Below the pieces are notes generated by a model. It had not been told where the DNA came from. It saw only the letters and a list, made by a program, of their open reading frames with translations, and did no database searches. Below, piece by piece: positions 13,201-26,700 of a stretch of DNA of 64,000 nucleotides. The position numbers were made by a program, and so were the translations under genes. Position 1 is the stretch's first letter; every line of letters begins with the position of its first letter. The stretch spans positions 13,593,261 to 13,657,260 of the forward strand of contig OY759265.1 in assembly GCA_963662155.1 (NCBI GenBank), given 5' to 3'. Origin of the DNA: Lamellibrachia columna (taxonomy: Eukaryota > Annelida > Polychaeta > Sabellida > Siboglinidae).

Positions 13201-16200
13201 GTGGTCGACAGTAGTTTTGTCAGTCGTTGCGATGATATAAGTTTCTAAATACACCCGTATTTCTGCCTGAATTTGTTCTACTTTTTTGTCACAATACAAA
13301 TTGTATTTTAGTTACTTTAGTTAGTTCAACTTTAATTTCGATTAACTTCTCATGTCAAAAATCATTCAAGTGCATTTATGATAACAGTTTGAAACTGGAT
13401 TTGAAACTTGCTTTGTACAGGTTTGAAACTGGCTTTATCTTAATCTGCTTCAGCTGCCAACATGGACCTGGTACCTGGACAGACAGCATGAAATGAAACA
13501 CACTTCACCCTAAGAGAAAAAACAGTTTCCTCTCTACAGATGTGCTTTTTGGATTAACATCATAAAAAAGAATATGGCTAGGGATGATCTCAAAATCGAT
13601 TGCGACACTACATAGAATTGGTTTCATGGGGATGGGGTAAATACAACTGTACGAAGTTGCACATAGGTCAATATAATTCAAGATTTAATGTAGGGGGGAG
13701 GGGGTAGCAGGGGTCCAGGGGGGTCTGAGGTTAAATGACATTGGTTTCATGGAGTGTTATACATCAAGGTTTTGACATCATCCCTTAACATGCATGCGGG
13801 TTGCTACTTGCTACATAGATGTTCGCTATATCTACTTCTTAGCTGACATTTTGTGAAATATTTTCAAATGTATATTACACAGAAAAACCTATCTTAATGG
13901 ACACCTATGGAAAAATATATGTTACAGATTTCAATGAAGATTTAAAAGTCTGTTGGCAACGCCATTTCTACATGCAGGAATTCCTTACCATCTAATATTT
14001 GTATTGTGTATGTGATCATGAAATAAATATTCAACATGCCATCGATGGGATTCCTTAATAAATCATTACCATCTGATATTTGTATCGTGCATGCGATTAT
14101 GAAATAAAGTATTATTTATAACTGTAAACCGTGTTACGGAACTATTTGCAAATTTGCAGCAAATTCTTTTCCACATAGTTTTGGCAATGTTACTCTGCAG
14201 AGAGTGGAATAAAACAGAGAAATGTGTCTACACTATTCTCACTATTCTCAGGGGACACTATTCTCACGTCCCCTGTTAGTGTCTTCTGCTATAATTTTCA
14301 CACAAAGTGAACATTTCAATAAACCACATGCCACTTTTATCATATAATATTCAAGCAGAGAGGAAGTCATGCAATTACATGAACAAATCTTTCATATACA
14401 AATGTTAAGAGTAGTTCAGATAAGACTTGAGACTTTCTTAAGAGTTCAATACAAATTACCCAGGTGTAACAACCAATTGTTTTTCAAACATCCTTTAGAA
14501 GTCATTTATTTATTTGGTGATCAGACTGTGTCATTTGCTTAAAGAAACATAATATCACTCTGTAATTTCTTGCACATATAGAAAAACTAATACTGATAAA
14601 ATCATATTTAAGACCTTTCTTTGAAAATTCCCATTTTAAAGACGTATTCAAGGCCTTAAAAATGCAATATCCAATTTAAGATGTTAAGACATTTGTAAGA
14701 TTCAGCACACACCCTGTATTAGCTCTCATCAGGTAACATGCCATTCTAAAATAATGTTGCATGTTTGCGGAGGACCCCCAGAAACTAAATGGTGACCCCA
14801 AGAAGTTCCCAACCCCCAGTTTACGAACTCCTGGATCAGCGCATTCTTATTCGCACATGTGGTACCAATACGACAGCTCTGTTGGATGTGACACCCATCT
14901 GGGCTGTTCATGTGAATTCCCACAAGGTCATATGAAACATGACCCAACAATCCTGGGTCTGCACCCATGTGGGTTTCACCCCAGGTTAAACGAAACTGCA
15001 ATCACCTGAAGAGATTATTCACTTTATTAAATAAATGAAATATCAATATTTAAAGTTTTCAATCTGACTACTCTGTTACTGGTATAGCTGCAAGTTAAAA
15101 AGCTCTGGGATATAAGTACTTGCGGAGCAGGAAAACCTGCTATTACCTACTTATAATGACATTTCTCCAAAAAGAAAGACCTGAAATGTCAAGATAAATT
15201 ATTTCTCTATTCACCACATACACAAGACAGAGTTGACCGAATATAAATTACACAGGAAGATCACATACGTCTAAATATATAATTCTGAATATTTAGCAGT
15301 TCAAACAGTTGCTGCAAACAGAACGTTATTCTGGAGCAGCCTTTGATGTATTTCCACTCTTCTTGGAGCAGCCTTTGGATGTATTTCCACTCTTCTTGGA
15401 GCAGCCTTTGATGTATTTCCACTCTTCTTGGAGCAGCCTTTGGATGTATTTCCACTCTTCTTGGAGCAGCCTTTGGATGTATTTCCACTCTTCTTGGAGC
15501 AGCCTTTGGATGTATTTCCACTCTTCTTGGAGCAGCCTTTGTATGTATTTCCACTCTTCTTGGAGCAGCCTTTGATGTATTTCCACTCTTCTTGGAGCAG
15601 CCTTTGGATGTATTTCCACTCTTCTTGGAGCAGCCTTTGATGTATTTCCACTCTTCTTGGAGCAGCCTTTGGATGTATTTCCACTCTTCTTGGAGCAGCC
15701 TTTGGATGTATTTCCACTCTTCTTGGAGCAGCCTTTGGATGTATTTCCACTCTTCTTGGAGCAGCCTTTGATGTATTTCCACTCTTCTTGGAGCAGCCTT
15801 TGGATGTATTTCCACTCTTCTTGGAGCAGCCTTTGATGTATTTCCACTCTTCTTGGAGCATCCTTTGGATGTATTTCCACTCTTCTTGGAGCATCCTTTG
15901 GATGTATTTCCACTCTTCTTGGAGCAGCCTTTGATGTATTTCCAACTCCTCTTGGAATAGCTTAGAACATATTTCCACTCTTCTTGGAGCACCTTTGAAT
16001 ATATTTCCAATCTTCTGGAACGTATCTGGCATATCTTTAGGAAAACAATGTCATAGTTGTGGAATATTTCTGAAGCAGCTGTGGAATATTTTTGTTGCCA
16101 TTGTGTTGTGGAATATTTCTTTAGCAGCTGCAGAATTTTTCTGGAGAAGCTGCAGAATTTTTCTGTAGCAGCTGTGGAATATTTCTGGAGCACATGTGGA

Positions 16201-17734
16201 ATAGTTTTATAGGAATTGTGGAATATTTCACGAGCAGATGTGGAATATTTTTTGACCTGTTGTGGAATATTGCTGGAGCACCTGTGGAACATTTCTGGAG
16301 CTGCTGTTCACTATTTCTATAGCAGCTGTGGACTATTTCTGTAGTATCTGTGGAATATTTCTGTGGTGCTGTGGAATATTTCCATGGTTCTTATATAGCA
16401 CCGGGTCCAGCCCTTAGAACCGCTCAAAGTGCTTCATGCCCAGGCAGACCTGTCCACTCCAATAACTAAAAGTGCTTCATGCCCAGGCAGACCTGTCCAC
16501 TCCAATAACTCAAATTCTCTGGGAACCATTCAGCTGCACTGATCATGAAACTAAAAAAAATTTTCTTTGTTTCACTCTTATTGTAGTGATTCTGACTAAC
16601 AATTTATCTAGTGATTTAACTAGGCTTGGAACAGCAAATGGAAGCAAAACTCACAACCAGACCGGTCATATTCGTTTGGTTGAAATTCGTACTTTTGACT
16701 TGACATTTTCTATAAAGCGATATAAATCTGTATAACATTTTTCATTGCTTAGTCTATGCCACTATAAGTGTGTCAATCGATGATATATTTTTATGATGAA
16801 CACAAGAAACTATGTGTTGTATCATAATATTTTGCATATAAAAACAGTATACCGCCGAATACCTCGTAAGAAATACAGGAAACCCGTACGTTGTGACAGG
16901 TCTGGTCAACATAGCTAACTTTATGCTTTGGGCTGTGCTTTCAAGCCAGTGCAACCATTAAATACTATTTTAAGGGTCAGCAATAAAAGGCCCAACATGT
17001 TTCTGGATACTTTTACTTTGCATTTTACATGCAAGGTATATAGAAAACATGTATACCGGGATTCTTGCACATTTCCACACTCTTTCGTTGGCTCCATCTT
17101 CCAATGAGAGGCAGTGTGCCGTTATGATTCACGGCGACGATGCGAACTTCCATAAAGACCTTCGTGTCATTGCACTCAACAAACATGTGCATCTTCGTCT
17201 CGTTGCCCGGCCGGGTGTCATTACAAGTAATGACCTCATTATGATCTTCATCTCTCAGGTGACACGAAACGACGTAGTGGTCGATGGGGCCATGTGGGGG
17301 CCACGGTCGTGACCACGTCAGTGTGGCAGCGGTCTCGTTAAACTGTTCCAACTGGATCTGACTGATCTGTCCAGGAGCTGGCGGCAAAAACAGAAATAAC
17401 GAAGTAACGATTATTCGTGAAAATGTTCATCAGGTTGGTAGACATAAATATATATATATGAGTAACGCTTTTCTTCAAATCACAACTATTTTGTGCATGG
17501 CTTACTCAGTGCTTCGACTACTTACTCAGTGCTTCGACTACCGTGGTTAGCCTTCATCAGGAACTGAATTCTGGAATGACTAGTTCTTCTTCTCCTCACC
17601 AGTAGGCATGGCAAGCAGGCCGTGGACGAGGGGATACAGACTCAGCCGCATATGGGACAGCCTGCTTGCCATGCCATCTGGAGATGGTTCGCGATAGGCT
17701 TAATCCGTTTAGTATATAATTAAAAAAGTTATGT

Positions 17735-17765
<31 letters not shown>

Positions 17766-20700
17766 CATATAAGTGTAATGCATTACAAATACACTAAACA
17801 GTGTAAGCCTCCGTGTTTATGTATAGAAATTTGTGGTTTGTTTTGATTATCAATTCCTCTTGTCCAGTAAACACCAGTTATCATGACAATGAGAACAGTT
17901 GACCATCCGAAGAAAGAACATGACACACACAACTGACCTCTCACTGGGGTCAAGATGGAAATGGGCGTCGCTTCAGACGAACGCCCGATCCTGTTGATGG
18001 CTACAACGGTGAAACTGTAGGTGATGCCACCATGCACTTCACAAGTGAAATTCCTGCTGCGGACGGTTTTATGCCAGAGATCTGCGCCATCCTCCTGGAA
18101 ATGACACCACTTTCACAATCAGCTGTGACAGAGGGCGTCTGACAAAGATGCCTGTAGAACATAATCTCACATCTGTTTTACTGGGTTTAATTAAAGGGAA
18201 AAATGCCAGAATATATGTGGATAATGCTATCAAATGTTTAAATAAAAGTGTTGTGTGTGTAACTGTGGATATGGGCACGTTCCTTACCATGATGCAACAC
18301 CAAAGAAGTATACATAAAATGGCTTACAGCAGTCCTTTGATGCTAATCTATGTGATAACTTACAAGTTAATTAAACTTGAGTTATGTAAGTTTTCTGATG
18401 GCTGTAGTCTATTGGGATCATTGTAATGATAAAATCATGACTATAATTGTAGTAAACTGGGTGTTCGCTCAATCAATGCTTTTGAATATTTGGTATGCAA
18501 GACAATATTCACTGAAGACTCTAACTATTTTCACCACGACATAATACACTAATACATAAAACATAGTAGTAGGACACAGCAGTAGAGTTAAGAACGTTGG
18601 AGCATGGCTGAATTCTTCCCAGGGAAACAAGTTTGTGGTGGAATGAACAGGTCTGCCTGGGGTGAAGTGTAAAGCACTTTGAGGGTCCATGATCCAGACA
18701 TCGCACAGTATAAGTTGCCTTTATATACATCATAAAACCAAACTTGTATAGCACATAAACTGTATTACTAATTACAAAGCAATTGCACTGCAGCCAGAAA
18801 CACAAGTAACCAACTAATACAACTGTTCAGATAGATGGAGATACACCCGCAGGAATAAACCGTGCCAGACGGTCAGACGTGCCAGAAGCACCAGACCGAC
18901 AGACCAACAACGTTGACAAACACGACTGTCACAAAACAATAGCACTCACCCTTGCAATGACCTCATACTTCTGAATCACCCCGTTCGGCGTGTGAGGGCT
19001 GGACCAACTGAGTGCCACTTGATGATCTGTTACCATGATCCATTTCAAACCCACAGGAGGATCATCTGGCGCTGGAATGTACCACAAACAGGGTTCATCC
19101 AAGGTGACATTGGAAAGGGGTGTCGAGGACGAAGATGTGATAGATTTTTTATTTCAACATTCAGGATTATGTCAGTTATTTGATATTGCAACAATACAAT
19201 AATGAAATTACTAGATACAGGCACACAGTACGAGTTGTTTTTGGCATGTACAGTACAACCCCTCTGAAGCATCCACCATGTACAGTACAACCCCTCTGAA
19301 GCATCCACCATGTACAGTAAACCCCTCTGAAGCATCCACCATGTACAGTACAACCCCTCTGAAGCATCCACCATGTACAGTACAACCCCTCTGAAGCATC
19401 CACCATGTACAGTACAACACCTCTGAAGCATCCACCATGTACGGTACAACCCCTCTGAAGCATCCACCATGTACAGTACAACACCTCTGAAGCATCCACC
19501 ATGTACAGTACAACACCTCTGAAGCATCCACCATGTACAGTACAACACCTCTGAAGCATCCACCATGTACAGTACAACACCTCTGAAGCATCCACCATGT
19601 ACAGTACAACCCCTCCGAAGCATCCACCATGTACAGTACAACACCTCTGAAGCATCCACCATGTACGGTACAACCCCTCTGAAGCATCCACCATGTACAG
19701 TACAACACCTCTGAAGCATCCACCATGTACAGTACAACACCTCTGAAGCATCCACCATGTACAGTACAACACCTCTGAAGCATCCACCATGTACAGTACA
19801 ACACCTCTGAAGCATCCACCATGTACAGTACAACCCCTCTGAAGCATCCACCATGTACAGTACAACCCCTCTGAAGCATCCACCATGTACAGTACAACAC
19901 CTCTGAAGCATCCACCATGTACAGTACAACACCTCTGAAGCATCCACCATGTACAGTACAACACCTCTGAAGCATCCACCATGTACAGTACAACCCCTCT
20001 GAAGCATCCACCATGTACAGTACAACCCCTCTGAAGCATCCACCATGTACAGTACACCTCTGAAGCATCCACCCATGTGACTGAGATAAAGTGGCCTGAT
20101 TAAAAGGGTGGCCGAGCTACAGATGTGCAGATCTGGCAAAAACTCTGATACAATGGTGGCGGTTTCTGAATGGTGGTCGCTTTGAGGGGTTCTACTGTTC
20201 TATAAGCTCTTACATAGGTTCCATCTAAACATTCCATCTAACAATATTTCATGCAACTGATCTAACTATGAAACACCAATTTCATATTAATAAACATTTC
20301 CACGTCACTGCCATTTCTGTGATGCTGCTTGAATTCCTAACTCCCAAGTGTACATTTATGTTGAGATCCATCATAGCAAATTGTTAAGTCAATGCTAACA
20401 TATATTATAAATTACAACTATCTCCTAAAAATGCTGTCATCTATCTATCTATTATATGTAAAACAGCTATGCCTATGCTGCCACTTAGTGTATGCGGCAC
20501 TTGACTATGCCACCTCATTCATTATTCAGCCCAGTCGAAATCTCGGACGGAAGTATACCCGTAAATTCTGTATTTGTAACTGCATCCCTAATTAAAGCCG
20601 CACCCCGAATTTTTACATAAACCCCGACTTTCCTCAGCACCGTTTGTTGCAGGCAAAAACCTTATTTAAAGCCGCACCCGGACTTTGAGCCAAGACCGTT

Positions 20701-23700
20701 TTAACACTTTGTGTGATGAATTTCCGTAGCACACACAATTAGGAACAATTTAAATGGGTTCTGCAAAAAAGTTATAAGTAATTATCATAGATGAATGAAT
20801 GAGGTATAATTTTATTGTTAAAAGAGTGTAATGTAATGCAATGATAATAAATACATCACATTATATAATCATGGGAATATTACTATGTGAATTTCGTCAA
20901 AATGGAAAACAAAGATAAACAAATATCAAAAATATATTCTGGGGTTGTGCATTGCTGACTTCACACAACTTTTGAGGGGATTACAACACAGTCTGTTGTA
21001 AATGCAATTGTTTCCAATGAGGAATGGCAATGAATGTTGATTACATAATCGGCAAGGCGTGACCGTTATTCTCAGAACTACTAATTGACAGAGTGGTCTA
21101 GTTCAAAGACAGTTTACTGGCGCCGGTTAATGGTGCCACTTGCATAAGATACCAGCTGTGTGGGATTATAACACTGTATCTTGTACCAGAGTAAATGTAA
21201 TTAACTCCAACGAGGCACTGGTAGTGGTGTTGCTTTGACAATCGGACGAAGCCAACAAGCTTGGAGCTCCTCATAAAAGTAACGCAGCTTAAAACATCAA
21301 TACTCGAAACCATGTGCGACATCGATGTTGGATGATTCACGGCGCTCACTCCCGGTGGCCGCCGTCGTGCTCCAGCAAAGAAGATTCTTGTACAATGGTT
21401 CGTGAAGGCGAGGGGTGTGATTCCATCTATCATGATTGAATACAGCTTCAACAATCTCGATGGAACGGACGACATCATGTTCGAAAATGTTTGCCGGTGT
21501 GTGCGGCCATGGTCAGCGATGCCGACGACTCGTAATCAGACACGGATACATGGGATGACGTCACCATGCCGGTACCGGCAGTGTTCTTCGACAGCGACGA
21601 CGAAAGTGATTTTGAAGGATTTTAAATTACATGATTTGACATGACATGTTTGATCATAGTTTTTGAACACTACGGACACAGGTTGTTGTTTTCTGTAATT
21701 ATTTGTTATGCACCAGTGACAATTGTAATACTATGTTTTATAGATGCATCCGACTTCAGTTTTTCACTGATTATAAACCGTTATTTATCGCACTAATAGC
21801 CGCCACAACCCATCAGCCAACTTTCACAATTTTTTCGGCAAATTATTCTTCTTAAAGCCGCACCCCAACTTTACAGTCGTCATCATCAATTCGGTAACAC
21901 ACTATTGTAATTGAAGCCGCGGCTTCAAATAGAGAATTTACGGTAATCTTACTTTAAGGTGCAGGACATACAACATCCTGATGGTCGCTATATGGCATCT
22001 ACTAATTTTACAAAAGGATTGTCTACAAGACACCTGAACGACCCTAGCCCACTTACTTGACTCGAGGGTGAATACTCGTCTCACAGAGAATTCTCCATGG
22101 CTGACATGCGCCATGGCGGCCATCTTGATCGTGTAGTTGGTATACGGATGCAGGTTTGTGAGAATGTATGAACTGATGCTGGCAGGCAATGTCAACTTCT
22201 CCACCATTCCTACAGTACAATAATTACAACAATATAGTTCACGCATTCTAAAGTTCAAATAGGATCTTGCAGGAACTGATGTTTGTCAATAAACAATGAC
22301 TGTATGAAAGAACCAACCAGATCACATGACGAGAACAACCAATCAAATGAAGAGAACCATTGAACTGAATAAATTGTAAGCCTAAATATTCAGGGCTTCT
22401 CCAAAATAAATAGGGGGAGTCACTTTTTCAGGATCACCCTGACCAACAATACTTTTTAAATAATAATAACATTCAGGACATGAATATACTGGACCCTATC
22501 ACTCATATAATTTATTATAATGTTCTTTTAAAATATGTCCCACCTCAGAACATTCATATCTGGAATAGCGTTTATTAACACTAACCAATCTAGAACCATT
22601 AAAGATACAAGATTTGTTTTGAGACTTTACAAAAAAATTGGCTTTATTTATAATCATCACATGCACGAATAGGATGCCAAATTATAGCCAATACTATCCA
22701 CTTAACTAATCCAAATAACAGGGCATCATGTGACAGAATGTGAATCCTTTATCTTACATTATAAAACAAATCACGGCAAATCGCCATGGTTACCTTCACT
22801 GCCTTCCTTCCACAGCTCCAGCATGTAGCTGACAGCTCTCCCGCGATTTCTTGGGCTGCACGATGGTGGTTGCCATGACAACGTCACGTTTCTGGCACTA
22901 ACGCCACCGTCAAATAAAAAGACTGGCTTGCCTGGCACTGGTGGTAGGAAAATTAAACACAAGTAAAAGGAAAGAAAAACAAAAGTGAAACTCAGCATGG
23001 AAAGAACAGTGGCTGGAAACTTTTGACAGACTACGAAGGGAATAATGCAATTTGCAGATTATGACAAAACTATTCCAGTTAATTTGTTGCAGTCACCAAA
23101 TCTAAATTATATTGATAAAATACTATGAAAGAAATCAGGTGCTGTGCACTTCCTTTAGACATTTTGACAATACAAAGTTGTTGATGTGGTCAATCAAGGA
23201 TCTGGTAATATACAGCAAAGCATAAGTGTATAAAAAAAAAATTGTAACATAACCAAATAAATGAAAAACTCAAAATGCTATTAATCTATAATATTATATA
23301 GTATTTCAACTACAATTTGTGAATAAATCTTAAAAACTTCTACTGAAATTACTCAATTCAAGACAAGCATATAATAGCCACCCCAGCTACCTTAAACACC
23401 CAAAAGATTTGTGTGCGTGTATGCTTGCATTCCTTCATACGTGCGTGCGTGCTGCTAAGATCATAATGTAAAGTAATTAAAAAAAAAATGTGTTTCAATC
23501 TTTCTAAATGATAATCGCCATTTCAAAGCTAGCCTTTTCTGTCGTTAAAAGTAATTTCTCACAGCCGTCATAATCATAGACACAGATCCAGTCCTTCGAC
23601 ATGCCGCTGCTTCCCGAGTCACTATTGGCTGACAGCGCATACACATTGGCATTGTGCGTCACCAGATGGTCTATCTCTGTCATGTTGCCAGCAATGATCC

Positions 23701-26700
23701 GGTAATGGAGGGGACCCTTTAAGGCAGAACAAACCAAATATAAGCCTTGCGTTTAGCCTACAACCCTAAAGAGTGGTCACATTTTCTCACATTAAGATGC
23801 AAATGACATCATTAATACTGAAATTCTTGCAGTTTTAGATTTTCATTAATGTTGCAGGAGCTGTCAACTACATGTACATTTAGTATAATGACAACATTTG
23901 TAACTGGAACACTTTTGATTTGTGGACAAGCAAGAAATATTAAGAAGTGGGATGCCTTGGCTAAATGTCTGAAAAGGTGTAAATGTTGAGTACGTGGAAA
24001 TGTTTGAACAAGTGGAATTGTTCAGTATGCAAATATGCATGAATTGTTATCATAGGTGGAATTGCCGGATACATAGAAATGTGGAATTTATTGGTATGCA
24101 GAAACGCTGACTATGAAAAATTTTGGAATAGGTGAAATTGTTGTATATCTTGAAATGACAGAATAGATGGTGTGTGGAACTGTTGTAATAAATGCAGAAA
24201 TGATGGAATAGTTGAATATGTGGACTAGGTTGGATACGTTGGATTGCTGATATATGGAAATGTTGGAATAGTTGAATATATGGAATAGGCTGGGTATATT
24301 GGAACATGGAAATGTTGACATGAGGAAATGTTGGAATAGTTGAATATGTGGAATGTTGGAATACATAGAAATGTTGAAATAGTTGGATATGTGGAATGAG
24401 ATGGATATGTTGGAATAGGTAGAACTGTTAACAAGTGGAAATATTGTAATGATGAAAACGTGGAGAAATTGGAATGTGCAGGCGTGGCATGTTTGACAAA
24501 ACTAAACATTACATAGAACACTGTACGAAGTTCTACGGCAATAAATATGTTCTCACTTGGCACTCATGTTTGCTGTGGGCCAGACGCTCACACCAGAAGA
24601 AGGTGTAGTTGTCGACCGGAGCCAGTGACGGAGAGGGTGGAGCCCAGCTGAAGGCTATGTGGCTCCGGGTCTCACTCCGCTCCGCCACTAGATCGGCAGG
24701 AGGCAGTGGCACTGGAATCCACAAATGAATACTTATATTTCAGGTAAAAACCCATATACATACAAATATGCATTAAAATCATAATAAAAATATAAATAAT
24801 TAAAACAAAGAAATAAGTTTAAAAACAAATCAGTTAAAAATATTAATACACTAAAACTAGAAATAAGTTTTTTTAATAATAATTATTTATATATATATAT
24901 ATATATGAGATGTAAAATCACCACCGCACACAATGAAGTGCCTGGGCCATTCTAAATCACACGTGTCCATTAACAATATTGATACAATTAGTCATACATT
25001 TTATCAAGTCATTTTCAATGTCATAAACCCGTTTTCTAAAACCATACATTTTGTTGCACAATACGGCATCAAAGGTCAGGTAACATTTCGCGACACACAA
25101 AACACAAAAAGGGGCTAATTTAACACATTACTTTGCAATAAGAAAGTTTTGCAATGATGTAACATTGGAAATAGGGAAATATTCCAGATAGTAATAATAG
25201 GAAGACTTCTACTGCACCAAAATGTTCGGAAAACCGGGCATAGAAGAACATCAAAAGAAAAGGGCCAGGCAATCTCAAAAATCAGTATACAATGGTAAGG
25301 TTGTCAAAGCCTGATAAAACAGTAGGGAGCTAGTGAGGGTAAGCAGAATTAAAAAGATAAGTCTAGATGATGGCATAATTTTACTGTTTCCTAGTAACGG
25401 TTTCTTGTGGCAAAACGAATGACCCTGAAATAAATATCGATGATTCGTTCAACTTGTGTCCTGCTGTTAGAACACATGGATGATATTTAAAGTAGAATGT
25501 AAGCGGACAGAATCACAAAAACAGACTCACAATCCTCCTTGTTTGTTATTGATACGATTTCTGCGGGTGACCTTCCTGCACTGTTACACGCTTCCACGCT
25601 GATGTAACCATGACCAGGGTCAAGGCCAGTCAAGGTGGCGCTTACCGACGATGCATTTACCCACAACACCGAAGACGTCAAATTATGTACCCTGTGGAAT
25701 GACACCCTGTAGCGGAGTATGACACCGTTGCGATACTCCTTCATGACTGACTAGAAATGAAAAACCATAACATATGTAATGCCACAGGAATCACATCCAT
25801 ACTACATATTCAGAATGTTACATTTTATTCATCCATAAAGTGTTATCAATAGCTGTCGACCAAAAATCAGAAATTTCTTGGAAACAAGTCTAAAAATACA
25901 AGAGTAAAAATACTGATCCCCAATAAATTTAAGATATTTCTACTTTGTAGCAACATTTCTTTGTTAGGCATTCAGCAAATCATATATGTTTCACTACCAG
26001 ACTGCAAATGTAGACATTATAAACCATCACATGGCACTTCACCTGCAAGAAGACCGTAACATTCCTGCAGCTATCATTATCTCGACTGCATGGCTGTATC
26101 CGGAAGCTTCCTGGTGGGATTGTGGGAGAAACAGACGGAGCTGGAAGAAAAAAGTGGACTTCCATATATGGGCAGATCCTGCTACTGGACTTTTGCTTCA
26201 TATATTACCCGTAGTTTACATTTTATTACAAAATACAATTAATTTGATACTTGTAACTTTTCATGCTTCTTTTTGGACTTATACCGGATTGTTTTCAATC
26301 TATTCCTATGGATCCAGAGTAAAAATAAACACATAACTTGTTTTTTATGCCAAAATAGCAAAAGCAATTACTAAAATAAACCACTGACATTTATATGAAA
26401 CACGAATATAATTGATATATAATTAACAGTATTCTAGACTTTCTGGTGATGGATTGCACAGACTGACTCAATATTTTAGTACAGAAGTTTCCAAATTCTG
26501 TTTCATTTCATAAAATGTTTTAGGTGGGTGGATGTTTGTCATATCCAAAATATTTTCAAAGCAACTTTCTGGATGCGATTGAAATAATTTTTAATAACCC
26601 GATTCATTGGTCGATACACCAACCAGGACAAAGTTCAATTCCACATAAAAAATGTACACTAACCTTCCTCAGCAGTGGTCACCTGAGTGGTCAAGGGGTC

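Noticed and set aside
14729..15001. 91-codon minus-strand frame in a higher-GC patch
   Set aside because: No domain recognised, no plausible splice sites seen, and the plus strand is also open. Probably an old repeat.
15261..16292. Minus-strand frame of 343 codons with regular E-E-W-K-Y-I units
   Set aside because: It derives from the 32/33-bp array; indels shift the frame and all shifted frames are open.
17938..17947. Stronger-looking donor CCA|GTGAGA for FN3 exon 4b
   Set aside because: It would enter the next exon in the wrong frame; the donor nine bases further on restores the phase.
19045..20139. Open frames of 285-364 codons, Cys/Trp-rich, minus strand
   Set aside because: Three frames of the same 32-bp array are open at once, so this is not selection for coding.
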